A stretch of 64,000 nucleotides of DNA. Origin: Verrucomicrobiota bacterium (GTDB lineage Bacteria; Verrucomicrobiota; Verrucomicrobiia; Verrucomicrobiales; Akkermansiaceae). The DNA is taken from NCBI GenBank assembly GCA_030835305.1, contig JAURPJ010000010.1, positions 1 to 64,000 on the forward strand, given 5' to 3'. This document shows, piece after piece, positions 36,062 through 43,958 of the stretch (positions within the stretch are counted from its first letter, which is position 1; every line of letters starts with the position of its first letter). The position numbers were made by a program, and so were the translations under genes. The notes beneath the pieces were generated by a model. That model made no database searches, had not been told where the DNA came from, and was given only the letters and a program-made list of their open reading frames with translations.

Positions 36062-36988
36062 ATGCAAAACGTTGTTATTATTGGAACTGGTTGTGCCGGT
36101 TGGACCGCTGCAATCTACACAGGTCGTGCGAATCTGGAACCACTTGTCCTCTCGGGCACCCAGCTTGGCGGGCAATTGACGACCACAACAGAGGTGGAGA
36201 ACTTCCCTGGTTTTCCCGAGGGGGTAATGGGGCCCGAATTGATGGGGCGGATGCAGCAGCAGGCTGAAAAATTCGGAGCTAAGGTCGAATACAAGAAGGT
36301 TAATGAAATCACCAGAAATGATGACGGCACGTTCGATCTCGAGACTGACTCTGGAACGATCCAGTCCAAGACCGTTATCATCGCCACCGGAGCAGCTCCG
36401 CGCTATCTCGGACTTGAGAATGAAATGAGTTTGGTGGGCCATGGCGTGACATCCTGTGCAACTTGCGATGGTGCATTCTATCGTGACGTTCCGGTCGCCG
36501 TGGTTGGCGGGGGGGATTCTGCTTGTGAAGAGGCAAATTTCCTAACTCGCTTCGCGTCGAAGGTTTACCTCGTTCACCGCCGTGATGAGCTCAGAGCGTC
36601 AAAGATCATGGCAGACCGGGTGCTGGCGAATGACAAGGTCGAGCCGGTTTGGGATTCGGGGATCACCGAATATTTGACAGATGAAAAAGGTGAGGTTCGC
36701 GCAGTCAACCTTGAGAATTTAAAGACCGGTGAGAGTTCGGAGCTCGAGGTTAAGTGTGTCTTCGTGGCGATAGGCCACGTTCCAAATTCCCAGTTTGTTG
36801 GCGACCTCGTTGACCTCGATGAGAACGGATACGTTCTTCAAAACGCACACAGCACTGGCACGAAAACTCCAGGACTTTACGCTGCGGGTGATGTTGCTGA
36901 TCATGTATACCGTCAGGCGATCACTGCAGCCGGACAAGGCTGTGCCGCCGCGATTGAAGCGGAGCGGTATTTGGCTGATGGCGATTAG
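36062..36988 (+). CDS. trxB: Thioredoxin-disulfide reductase
   Basis: A 308-residue flavoprotein that passes electrons from NADPH to thioredoxin. The ATG at 36062 gives the N-terminal FAD-binding motif [15 protein letters not shown] at once; an upstream ATG at 36011 adds only a hairpin-derived leader. The redox site CATC lies in [14 protein letters not shown]. The NADPH-binding motif [16 protein letters not shown] follows, then [12 protein letters not shown], and a C-terminal FAD motif [17 protein letters not shown]. In the first motif, Cys replaces the usual Pro (GxGPAG becomes GTGCAG), a mild variation. No thioredoxin gene is adjacent. Confidence 0.94.
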   Translation: MQNVVIIGTGCAGWTAAIYTGRANLEPLVLSGTQLGGQLTTTTEVENFPGFPEGVMGPELMGRMQQQAEKFGAKVEYKKVNEITRNDDGTFDLETDSGTIQSKTVIIATGAAPRYLGLENEMSLVGHGVTSCATCDGAFYRDVPVAVVGGGDSACEEANFLTRFASKVYLVHRRDELRASKIMADRVLANDKVEPVWDSGITEYLTDEKGEVRAVNLENLKTGESSELEVKCVFVAIGHVPNSQFVGDLVDLDENGYVLQNAHSTGTKTPGLYAAGDVADHVYRQAITAAGQGCAAAIEAERYLADGD

Positions 36989-37074
36989 GAGCAGCGTTTT
37001 TCCATCCCTCAAACAAGGGAACCGTGATGAGGTGCCAGTTTTTGCAATTTGATTTGCGGGTTTGAATTGAATAA

Positions 37075-37359
37075 ATGACCTTCTATCTCAGCCCTTCAAG
37101 CACCCTCAAGAGGTTGCTAAGGTTGGCTGTGGGGATCTTAGTCGGAGTGTTTGGGGCAGGTTGCATTATAAGTTTCCATTCTTATGGAAATCGTCGCCAA
37201 GCAATCGATCCAGCCGGGGCTGCCATTGGGGCCTTGGCTTATTCAAATGGAAAAAATAAGGGCGAGCGCCGCGAGCATCGCTGTCATGCGGCTGGACGTC
37301 GTTATTACAACAATGGCTGGGGGCAGAATGTTCATCGTGGCGGGCGCTACTGCCGCTAG
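37075..37359 (+). CDS. Small basic secreted-like protein (doubtful)
   Basis: A 94-residue reading frame. A hydrophobic N-terminal segment LLRLAVGILVGVFGAGC ends in Gly-Ala-Gly-Cys, a near-lipobox. Residues 60-94 are rich in Arg, His, Gly and Tyr (RRYYNNGWGQNVHRGGRYCR). No family is known to me and no Shine-Dalgarno is evident. A second overlapping frame (37184-37456) runs into the next gene and is less plausible. Accepted only because of the signal-like start and the non-random composition. Confidence 0.4.
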   Translation: MTFYLSPSSTLKRLLRLAVGILVGVFGAGCIISFHSYGNRRQAIDPAGAAIGALAYSNGKNKGERREHRCHAAGRRYYNNGWGQNVHRGGRYCR

Positions 37360-37385
37360 AAGGGGGCACTCTTGGGATTCCAAAA

Positions 37386-38504
37386 TCAGGAGCCCAGACC
37401 TGCAATCAGCGCGGAAAACCAAGCCGCCCCATCTTCAAGATCCGAGATCCCAATAAACTCATCAGCGGTGTGCGCTTGGTCGATCGATCCGGGCCCAAGG
37501 CATATTGACGGAAGTCCGGCAGCCGATAAATGAGCGGCATCCGAGAACCAGGGGGCACCGGTCAGTTTGAGATTTGAATGGATTTGCCGGAGTTTCAAAA
37601 GCCAGGGATGACTGTCGGACATGGACATCGGTGGGGATTCCGAGCTGTGGACAAGTTCAACATTTTTTAAATAGCGTTTCAGAATTTCGCTCGCCGGTTC
37701 GTCTTCCACCAACGAGGGAACCGTTCTGATATCAATATTAGCCACCGCTTGAGCGGGTACGATGTTCGCACGCGTGCCTCCGGAGATCATACCGATATTC
37801 ATAGTCGATTGCCCCAACACAGAGTGGTGATAATTTGCGAGACACCCGACAAAGGTATCCTGAAGATCTTGCAGTTCGTTAAGCAACTTCAGAATCGCGT
37901 TCTCACCCAGGTGGGGTTGGGAGGCGTGTGTGGCCTTGCCGGTCGCTTTCACCTTGGCCCAAAGACAGCCTTTGGTGCAGTAAACGGCTTCGAGGGAAGT
38001 AGGTTCGCCGGCAATGGCAAACTCATACTCCTTTGCGTGATTTTTTGCAAAATGCCGGGAACCCGGTTGGCTTGATTCCTCTCCCATAAACCCCACGAAA
38101 TCGACTGCCACCGGGAGCTTTGCCAAAAGGTGAGCATTCTCGCGAAGCCCCCAGAGCATGGCCGCCATGGGCCCTTTGGTGTCCGAGGTGCCCCTGCCGT
38201 GGACCTTGCCATCACTGATGGATCCGGAAAACGGGTCAATCGTCATTCCGGTGACCCCAACCGTGTCCAAATGAGGCCCAAGAAGAATTCGAGGGCGGTT
38301 TTCGGAGCCTGGAGCCCGCGCGATTAAGTTGGGGCGTCGTGGCTCCACCTCCTCGAAGATGGGATTGAAACCGTATTGTTGGAGGAAGCCGGAAACAAGC
38401 ATGGCGACCTCTTCTTCTCCTCTGGGAGATACGCCAGGGTCTCCCTCGGGATTTACAGAAGGGGTTTGGACGAGAGCCTGCAAGAGTTCGACGACAGAGT
38501 GCAC
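37386..38504 (-). CDS. M20 family metallopeptidase (ArgE/DapE-like deacylase)
   Basis: A 372-residue zinc hydrolase. Metal and catalytic ligands of the M20 fold are in place: His and Asp in LLGPHLDTVGV (about residue 75), Asp in GRGTSDTKGPMAAM, the Glu pair in FMGEESSQPGS, Glu in IAGEPTSLEAVY and His in AHTADEFIGI near the C-terminus. The dimerisation insert carries GKATHASQPHLGENAI. The family hydrolyses N-acyl amino acids, including acetylornithine (ArgE) and succinyl-diaminopimelate (DapE); no feature here decides between them. A start at 38504 (MHSVVELLQALVQTPSVNP) matches the family's usual beginning. The gene is divergent from the ThuA gene with about 80 bases between. Confidence 0.87.
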   Translation of the reverse strand: MHSVVELLQALVQTPSVNPEGDPGVSPRGEEEVAMLVSGFLQQYGFNPIFEEVEPRRPNLIARAPGSENRPRILLGPHLDTVGVTGMTIDPFSGSISDGKVHGRGTSDTKGPMAAMLWGLRENAHLLAKLPVAVDFVGFMGEESSQPGSRHFAKNHAKEYEFAIAGEPTSLEAVYCTKGCLWAKVKATGKATHASQPHLGENAILKLLNELQDLQDTFVGCLANYHHSVLGQSTMNIGMISGGTRANIVPAQAVANIDIRTVPSLVEDEPASEILKRYLKNVELVHSSESPPMSMSDSHPWLLKLRQIHSNLKLTGAPWFSDAAHLSAAGLPSICLGPGSIDQAHTADEFIGISDLEDGAAWFSALIAGLGS

Positions 38505-38585
38505 GAAGAGGACCTTAAGTAGACGAATACCAATGGGGAAGTTTTTCGTCTTGGCAATCAGGGCAGGCCTTGGTGATACTAGGGA

Positions 38586-39485
38586 ATGAAGAAACGTTTC
38601 ACACTCGGAATCGCCTTGATGCTTCTCGCCAGTTTTGCCTTCGTCGGTTTTGCTGCAAAGAAGGATGACGAAAAGGGATCAAAGGTTGTAAGGGTCCTGA
38701 TTCTCGATGGCCAAAACAATCACAAGTGGCAAGAGACCACTCCGGTTTTGAAGAAAATTTTTGGGAGTAATGATCGCTTCTCTGTCGATGTTAGCACGAG
38801 CCCCGGAAACAAGGCCGCCAAAGAAGAGTGGGACAAATGGCGTCCGGAATTCGACAAATACGATGTCGTGGTCAGCAATTACAACGGTCAGATGTGGCCG
38901 GGTGAAGTTCGCGCCTCTTTCTTAGATTTTGTGAAAAATGGGGGCGGATTTGTTGTGGTCCACGCTGCCGACAACGCATTTTCAATGTGGCCCGAGTATA
39001 ATGAGATGATTGGTCTCGGCGGCTGGGGAGGAAGGAATGAAAAGAGCGGCCCTTATGTTTATTTCAAAGACGGCAAGGAAGTCGTCGATGAGTCGAAAGG
39101 AAGAGGCGGAAACCACGGTCCCCAGCACGAGTTTGTAATTACAAACCGTGCTGATGATCATCCGATCACCAAAAATATGCCCAAAGAGTGGTTGCATACC
39201 AAGGACGAGCTCTATGACATGCTTCGGGGACCTGCAAAAAACATGACGGTTCTTGCCACTGCCCCGAGTGAAAAAACCAAACGAGACGAACCTATGCTCT
39301 TGGCTCTTGATTATGGTGAAGGCCGCGTTTTCCACACCACCCTTGGTCATGCCGATTACTCAATGCAGTGCCGTGGATTCTACGACACCCTTTTGAGAGG
39401 AGCGGAGTGGGCCGCCACCAAAGAGGTGACAGTCAACTGGTCCAAGGACTTCCCGACAAAAGAGAAAGTCACTCCAGTCAAGTAG
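38586..39485 (+). CDS. ThuA-domain protein, exported
   Basis: A 299-residue protein with signal peptide MKKRFTLGIALMLLASFAFV. The ThuA (trehalose-utilisation, class I glutamine-amidotransferase-like) fold follows, with VLILDGQNNHKWQETTPVLK, FDKYDVVVSNYNGQMWPGEV, KNGGGFVVVHAADNAFSMW, HPITKNMPKEWLHTKDELYD and a late MLLALDYGEGRVFHTTLGH. ThuA domains are abundant in Verrucomicrobia and Planctomycetes and often accompany sugar-degradation genes; the reaction is unproven. A stem-loop covers its stop codon (39485-39504), and a DMT permease follows 71 bases on. Confidence 0.85.
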   Translation: MKKRFTLGIALMLLASFAFVGFAAKKDDEKGSKVVRVLILDGQNNHKWQETTPVLKKIFGSNDRFSVDVSTSPGNKAAKEEWDKWRPEFDKYDVVVSNYNGQMWPGEVRASFLDFVKNGGGFVVVHAADNAFSMWPEYNEMIGLGGWGGRNEKSGPYVYFKDGKEVVDESKGRGGNHGPQHEFVITNRADDHPITKNMPKEWLHTKDELYDMLRGPAKNMTVLATAPSEKTKRDEPMLLALDYGEGRVFHTTLGHADYSMQCRGFYDTLLRGAEWAATKEVTVNWSKDFPTKEKVTPVK

Positions 39486-39504
39486 GCTGACGACCCCGTC
39501 AGCC
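39485..39504 (+). terminator. Stem-loop at the end of the ThuA gene
   Basis: GGCTGAC and GTCAGCC form a perfect 7-base-pair stem with a 6-base loop immediately at the stop codon. There is no T-run, so it may be an RNA-protecting or rho-assisting hairpin rather than an intrinsic terminator. Confidence 0.4.
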
Positions 39505-39556
39505 ATGCCCTCACTCGTCACATCAATTCGGGCATGAATTCTCCATTCTGTGTCCA

Positions 39557-40429
39557 ATGACGTTTCCCGGCGGGGCCGTGTGGCTCCCTCTGATTGGTGC
39601 GGCATTGCATCCGCTACTCGGTTGGTGCATCCAGAAAGGGACTTCCCACGGCGTCCGTTTGTCTGTCCTCGTTGCGGTTGCGAATCTCGTGACTGGCTCC
39701 ATTTTCCTTTGCTATCTCAGCCCAAACGGAGGTTTGGAGATTTCTGGAAGAGATTGGTGGGCGGTGGGAAATGGAGTTCTCTTCTTTCTGGGACAATGGT
39801 TTTCTACTCAATCGGTGAAGACGGGTGATCTTGCGGTTCATTCGTCGGCATTGGGAATGAAGGTGGTGATTGTGGGATTCTTCTCGATACTAGTCGGACT
39901 TGAACCGAGTTCCTGGAATTTGGTTTGCGGGGTTGTTTTAGCAACACTGGCAGTCTTTTTGGTTTCGGGAGGAAGTGCCGAGGGTTGGCGGACTCATCGT
40001 GCAACCGTGGGTCTTACCTTGGCCGCCTGTTTGTTTTTTGGCATCAACGATTTTCTTACTGGGTGGCAAAGCCGAGTAATCGGCCCTGACCGCTGGCTGA
40101 TATTGATGATGGGCACCAGTGGTGTCATTTCGATCGGTCTACTCTGTCGCCGTCGCGAGCAGATGTTAATGCTGGTAGGGAATCCGCGCATCACCTTCGT
40201 CGTGGTTGGAGCGGGGTTCTTACTGGGGCTACAAGCACTTTCAGTAAACTTGGCATTCAGCCTTTATGGTCAGCCCACTTTGAGCAATGTGGTTTATAGC
40301 TCGCGAGGGCTCATGGCCGTTCTTTTCCTCTACCTGATCGGGCGAAAAAGCGATCCGCGCTTTGTCAGAAAACAGAGTCTTGGAGCGGTCCTGATGGTGA
40401 TTGCCCTGGCGGTTGTGCTGGGAATATAA
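39557..40429 (+). CDS. EamA/DMT-type permease
   Basis: A 290-residue protein made almost wholly of hydrophobic helices, about ten, in the drug/metabolite transporter arrangement of two five-helix halves. The first half runs LIGAALHPLLGWCIQKGTS to CGVVLATLAVFLVSGG. The second starts ATVGLTLAACLFFGINDF and ends LGAVLMVIALAVVLGI, with a helix carrying SLYGQPTLSNVVYSSRGLMA, a conserved feature of EamA halves. The substrate cannot be read from sequence. The stop TAA is part of a hairpin region shared with the minus-strand terminator of the next feature. Confidence 0.8.
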   Translation: MTFPGGAVWLPLIGAALHPLLGWCIQKGTSHGVRLSVLVAVANLVTGSIFLCYLSPNGGLEISGRDWWAVGNGVLFFLGQWFSTQSVKTGDLAVHSSALGMKVVIVGFFSILVGLEPSSWNLVCGVVLATLAVFLVSGGSAEGWRTHRATVGLTLAACLFFGINDFLTGWQSRVIGPDRWLILMMGTSGVISIGLLCRRREQMLMLVGNPRITFVVVGAGFLLGLQALSVNLAFSLYGQPTLSNVVYSSRGLMAVLFLYLIGRKSDPRFVRKQSLGAVLMVIALAVVLGI

Positions 40430-40456
40430 AAAAGCCCCGACCATTTCCAGTGGGGC
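40427..40456 (-). terminator. Intrinsic terminator for the minus-strand remnant at 40486
   Basis: Read on the minus strand, GCCCC, a 13-base loop, GGGGC and six T residues form a standard rho-independent terminator. It ends transcription of the 40486-40905 remnant and touches the 3' end of the convergent DMT gene. Confidence 0.75.
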
Positions 40457-40485
40457 ATAAGGTGTCCTAGTGAAGGATCAGGATC

Positions 40486-40905
40486 CTAGAGAAGGCGAGT
40501 TCCGATTTTGATTTGCTGCTGGATGTCTTCCTTGCAGAGACAGAAGTTGTAATCGGTGACGAGAGTAAGATTGAAGGTCGCATCACTTTCGACAGCCTGG
40601 ACTCCAAGACCGAAACCGATTTTCCAGCGGTCGCGAACGAAGTAGCCGTAGGTGAGCCTCAAGTTGCAAGCGACGTCATCGGCAAAGTTTACGTTTCCGC
40701 CGACACCGAACTCGCGGGTTCCCTGTACAAGCATTGGAGAAAGTTGATCGTTGAGACTGGAAGTCCCTCGTCCAACAATGCCGGGAACGGCAAGAATCGA
40801 GCGTCCAACATTAGACGCAGCTTCTCCGACAGAGGCAGTTTCGTTAACATCATCTTAACGATTGACGAGACGCTGCAAATCAAGGAACACCAAAGTTAAG
40901 GGCAA
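40486..40905 (-). pseudogene. Truncated outer-membrane beta-barrel-like gene with an in-frame stop
   Basis: Minus-strand reading gives a signal-like leader (LLLPLTLVFLDLQRLVNR), a TAA at 40856-40854, then DDVNETASVGEAASNVGRS and amphipathic strands FGVGGNVNFADDVACNLRL, YGYFVRDRWKIGFGLGVQA and FNLTLVTDYNFCL. Alternating strands with the phrase GYFVRDRW are typical of OmpA/OmpW-type barrels. Without the stop the leader and body would join at a plausible signal-peptide cleavage site (Q changed to TAA). The body is also much shorter than a full barrel. The only ATG (40734) would give 82 residues without a signal. A strong terminator still follows at 40427. Confidence 0.55.
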
Positions 40906-40936
40906 TAAAAGCTACAGTGTTTTATCCGGAAAATCG

Positions 40937-41758
40937 TTAAATTTCGTTAATTACGTCAATGTTAGACGATTGATTCAAATGGTAAACCCTGTTTTGGGAA
41001 CCCGGGCAACTCCACGATTCCGACGTCTCGAGAGCTTGCTGCGTAAAGTTATGGGCTTTTTGAGCAGCTTCTTCCAAGGTTGAACCGGACGCGATCGCAG
41101 CAGCTAGGGCGGAGGACAGAGTACAGCCGGTTCCGTGGGTTTGGGGCAAATCCAAGTGTTCATGCTCGAAGGAGGACATTTTTCCATTTGTTTGGAGTAA
41201 ATCCCGGTGGGTGTGGGTATTTTCCAAATGGCCTCCCTTCAAGTACGTCGACACTCCGAAGGTGGACGATAGCTCCGCCACCGCATTTTCCTGATCCTCC
41301 ATCGTGATGACTGATTTCCCAAGAAGGATTCCGGCTTCTGGAAGGTTGGGGGTGATCACCGTAGCCAGAGGAAGAAGTCTCTCGCGGATGGCATCGAGTG
41401 CATCATCCTTCATGAGCGGATCACCGGTTGAGGCGACCATGACGGGGTCCACAATGAGAGGGATACCGGTGTGCGCCAGTAGCTCGCAGACCGCCACGAT
41501 GTGAGGCTTGGAGTAGAGCATCCCAGTTTTAATTGCGCCAATGGGGTAGCTTCCCAGAAGCAGCCGGATTTGGTCCTGAAGAATCACAGGAGGAACGGGG
41601 TGAACCTGGCTTACAACGAGGGGTGTTTCGGAAACAACGCAGGTCACCGCGGTCAGTCCATGCACTCCGAAGCTCGAGAAGGTCTTTAAGTCAGCCTGCA
41701 GGCCAGCCCCGCCCGAACTATCCGAGCCGGCTATTGTGAGAGCGATAGGACTTTGCAC
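40937..41758 (-). CDS. thiD: Hydroxymethylpyrimidine/phosphomethylpyrimidine kinase
   Basis: A 273-residue ribokinase-fold enzyme of thiamine biosynthesis that phosphorylates HMP and HMP-P. Diagnostic pieces: the N-terminal [66 protein letters not shown] and the anion-hole/catalytic motif [16 protein letters not shown] with the base Asp region before it. The length is typical, and [13 protein letters not shown] is the expected beginning. A C-terminal tail of about 20 residues ([15 protein letters not shown]) is extra. No other thiamine genes or TPP riboswitch are visible nearby. Confidence 0.93.
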   Translation of the reverse strand: MQSPIALTIAGSDSSGGAGLQADLKTFSSFGVHGLTAVTCVVSETPLVVSQVHPVPPVILQDQIRLLLGSYPIGAIKTGMLYSKPHIVAVCELLAHTGIPLIVDPVMVASTGDPLMKDDALDAIRERLLPLATVITPNLPEAGILLGKSVITMEDQENAVAELSSTFGVSTYLKGGHLENTHTHRDLLQTNGKMSSFEHEHLDLPQTHGTGCTLSSALAAAIASGSTLEEAAQKAHNFTQQALETSESWSCPGSQNRVYHLNQSSNIDVINEI

Positions 41759-41842
41759 ATTGTAACTCTAAGCCAGCTGGCTTAGGGCGCAAGTTTAGGC
41801 GGAAGCGCTTGCTAGAAAATTGGAGTTTCATAGACTTCGCAG

Positions 41843-42232
41843 GTGGACACGTCGTTTCGGGAACTTCCTGGCTTAAGGGTTGAGGTAGAGAAAGTCATCT
41901 TTGTGCCACAGCTTAATGCCCCTCCCGAAAAGCCGTTTCCCTTTGCTTATTTCATACACATTATCAACGGGTCGACGAAGCCGGTGACAATTCTGGCTCG
42001 CAAATGGATCCTAAAAGATGGGACGGGGGAGGTAGTAGTCGTGGAGGGGGCCGGAGTCGTTGGAGAAACGCCCAAACTTCTGTCTGGAGAGAAATTCTCC
42101 TACAATTCATACCATGTTGTGGCATCCAATTCAGAGGTTTCGGGAGCTTTTTTCGGGGTGGATTCGGCGGGCCTTGGCATTCGAGTGAAAATCCCGGCGT
42201 TTACTCTCAGGTGTCCGTCCGTGGGGAAATAA
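41843..42232 (+). CDS. apaG: ApaG/DUF525-domain protein
   Basis: A 129-residue immunoglobulin-like fold protein starting at a GTG. The family pattern is clear: FPFAYFIHIINGSTKPVTIL, ARKWILKDGTGEVVVVEGAG, VVGETPKLLSGEKFSYNSY (the GETP/L-x-P-G-E-x-F-x-Y signature) and GAFFGVDSAG, ending in strand IRVKIPAFTL. ApaG proteins were linked to Co/Mg tolerance, and the fold is reused in eukaryotic F-box and polymerase-associated proteins. The molecular role is unsettled. Its 3' end overlaps the convergent 5-formyl-THF cyclo-ligase gene by 26 bases. Confidence 0.88.
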   Translation: MDTSFRELPGLRVEVEKVIFVPQLNAPPEKPFPFAYFIHIINGSTKPVTILARKWILKDGTGEVVVVEGAGVVGETPKLLSGEKFSYNSYHVVASNSEVSGAFFGVDSAGLGIRVKIPAFTLRCPSVGK

Positions 42233-42746
42233 TTTGATCCATCCGGCAATCGTGTTTTTCCACGGGAAGGCGTGATACAATCTGGCACTGAAATCCCACT
42301 CCCAGGATTCGCGCTTTGGGAAACCTTGGGATTACCCGGTCATAAAAACCACCACCTTGGCCGAGGCGAAGCCCTTCGCTCGTAAAAGCCACGCCCGGGC
42401 ACACGATGACATCGAGGTGACTTGCCTTGGCGCCTGAGAGAGGCTCTAGGACTCCAAAGGCCCCTCGACTCAGTTCTTCAACTCTCCTGATTCGGATAAA
42501 GTCCATTTGACCGGGGCCGATAACCTTTGGAAGGTGCCACTTTACCTCTGGGTGGCACTCGATCAATTCTAGAAGCTGCGGTTCGTTCGTGAGGCCCGCA
42601 AAAATGGCAACGGCTGTCCCTGAAGAAAATTCAAGTTGGTCACAAATATCCCGCGACCCCTCGGCGATTTCGGATTCACCCAGTTGGGCTATCAGTTGCC
42701 GAATTTGTTTCCGGACCCCGGCTTTGGAACTTGTGTTCGTCGACAT
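42207..42746 (-). CDS. 5-formyltetrahydrofolate cyclo-ligase family protein
   Basis: About 179 residues from MSTNTSSKAGVRKQIRQL, where the homology to the family begins (K-x-x-x-R-x-x-I-R-x-x-L). The enzyme converts 5-formyl-THF to 5,10-methenyl-THF with ATP. Visible features: ICDQLEFSSGTAVAIFAGL, HLPKVIGPGQMDFIRI, LDVIVCPGVAFTSEGLRLGQ and the phosphate-binding GGGFYDRVIPRFPKARILG, the family's signature. The frame remains open for another 324 bases upstream without resembling the family; that part is treated as non-coding. It overlaps apaG tail to tail. Confidence 0.88.
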   Translation of the reverse strand: MSTNTSSKAGVRKQIRQLIAQLGESEIAEGSRDICDQLEFSSGTAVAIFAGLTNEPQLLELIECHPEVKWHLPKVIGPGQMDFIRIRRVEELSRGAFGVLEPLSGAKASHLDVIVCPGVAFTSEGLRLGQGGGFYDRVIPRFPKARILGVGFQCQIVSRLPVEKHDCRMDQIISPRTDT

Positions 42747-42752
42747 GTCCAT

Positions 42753-43052
42753 AAAACTATAGAGGTAGTCCAGACAGTTGGACAGCTTGGCTTCTTCACT
42801 ATTCTCCTGACAGCGGGAATGCCCTGGGACGTTGCTGCTCTCACATTTGAATTCAAGGCTCCGGTGGTTCGTGGCAGTATTTTCGACGATAACCTCGGAC
42901 TTCTCGAGCGGGAGCGCGATGAACATGCCGAGGCGATTGCTAATTTCGTTACAAATTTTGTCGCAAGCAAAAATGCCGATCGTGATTCGCTGGTATGTTC
43001 CAGAAAGAGCTAAGGCCTGGCTCTCCATCTTTCCACAAGAAACAAGCGAGCC
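42753..43052. other. 300-base gap upstream of the cyclo-ligase gene
   Basis: No recognised gene. On the minus strand, the direction of the cyclo-ligase gene, there are local hairpins: CCTCGG with CCGAGG around 42894-42934, and GTCCA with TGGAC around 42765-42785. The frame in phase with the cyclo-ligase is open but encodes a non-family sequence. The position immediately upstream of this folate gene is where 6S RNA (ssrS) lies in many proteobacteria, but I could not establish the 6S secondary structure. Confidence 0.4.
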
Positions 43053-43283
43053 ATGGTAACAAAATTTCAACTTAGCAAGGGAACGATTTCACTGCCGATA
43101 AAAGCCAAATACAGCCCGGCGACCCTGGCCGCTCTTTTGGTGACACGGGCAGAAACGCTTTTTCAGCAGAAGGGAGACGGAAATCTACTGCTGGCCCGCG
43201 CGCTCATTGATCTCGCGGTAACGATTGCCCCCCATAACGAGGACGCCATCTACGCGTTTGAACTTCAAAATCGACTTCGGTGA
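43053..43283 (+). CDS. Small protein of unknown function
   Basis: A 76-residue reading frame. Residues 1-20 are strand-like (FQLSKGTISLPIKAKYSP). The rest is one or two amphipathic helices with TPR-like spacing (LLARALIDLAVTIAPHNEDA). No signal peptide, no known motif and no Shine-Dalgarno. It is divergent from the cyclo-ligase side and convergent with the sigma factor. It is kept because composition and helix pattern look protein-like. Confidence 0.45.
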   Translation: MVTKFQLSKGTISLPIKAKYSPATLAALLVTRAETLFQQKGDGNLLLARALIDLAVTIAPHNEDAIYAFELQNRLR

Positions 43284-43328
43284 AATCAAGTGGAGTCAGT
43301 TAACCGACGCGCCCCGCCCGAAAGAGAA

Positions 43329-43910
43329 TTAATCCTTAAGATAGGGCTCAAGCGATTCGCGGAGAGCAGCCCGAGCCCGGAACAACTGGCTCTTTACAGC
43401 AGACACAGAGAGTTCGAGGACCTCGGCGATTTCCTCGTAAGGCATTTTCTCGTAGCGTCGGAGAACAATCGCGAAGCGCTGTTTCTCAGGAAGAGAAGCA
43501 ATCGCGCGTTCAATAACTTCCCGCAATTCGTTCTGCTCGATCGACCTGTCAGGTCGCGACCGCGTATTCTGATCTTCGATGGTTTGGTGCCATTCGTCTT
43601 CCTGCTCGTCAAAAGAGTGTTCCTTCCGCCGTGTTTTTTTTCGAGTCGCGTTGAAGACAAGATTTCGAGTGATGGTGAAGAGGAAAGTCGTAAATTTGGC
43701 AGTGGGCTGGTAACGCTTGGAAGATTTCCATAGCCTAATGAAGACCTGCTGGGCAATATCCTCGGTATCGGGAGATTGATTCGTCATCTTTGCCACCGTT
43801 CCTAGGACGGAACGCTGGTGCTTTTCGACGAGCTTGGCGAAGGCGCTTTCGTCACCCCTCGCAACGGCCGCCATCAGCGCCAAATCTTCCTCGTTCGCAT
43901 CGCCTCCCAT
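43329..43910 (-). CDS. ECF-type RNA polymerase sigma factor
   Basis: A 193-residue sigma-70 family protein with only regions 2 and 4. Region 2 (about 25-95): FAKLVEKHQRSVLGTVAKMT, the region-2.2 helix DTEDIAQQVFIRLWKSSKRY and FTTFLFTITRNLVFNATRKK. Region 4 (about 140-190): IASLPEKQRFAIVLRRYEKM, then the helix-turn-helix YEEIAEVLELSVSAVKSQLF-RAR. It resembles sigma-W/RpoE-like ECF factors with a charged linker between domains. No anti-sigma gene is adjacent, so its control is unknown. Confidence 0.93.
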   Translation of the reverse strand: MGGDANEEDLALMAAVARGDESAFAKLVEKHQRSVLGTVAKMTNQSPDTEDIAQQVFIRLWKSSKRYQPTAKFTTFLFTITRNLVFNATRKKTRRKEHSFDEQEDEWHQTIEDQNTRSRPDRSIEQNELREVIERAIASLPEKQRFAIVLRRYEKMPYEEIAEVLELSVSAVKSQLFRARAALRESLEPYLKD

Positions 43911-43958
43911 TGATTGGATAATTTAACCCGGTGAGACGCTGTCAGTCGCGCGAAAATT

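Noticed and set aside
40937-41843. TPP riboswitch near thiD
   Set aside because: The upstream leader (41759-41842) is too short and lacks the CUGAGA/thi-box pattern.
42747-43070. N-terminal extension of the cyclo-ligase to 43070
   Set aside because: The added 108 residues show no family similarity, and the family's own N-terminus starts at 42746; the open frame is probably chance or RNA-coding DNA.
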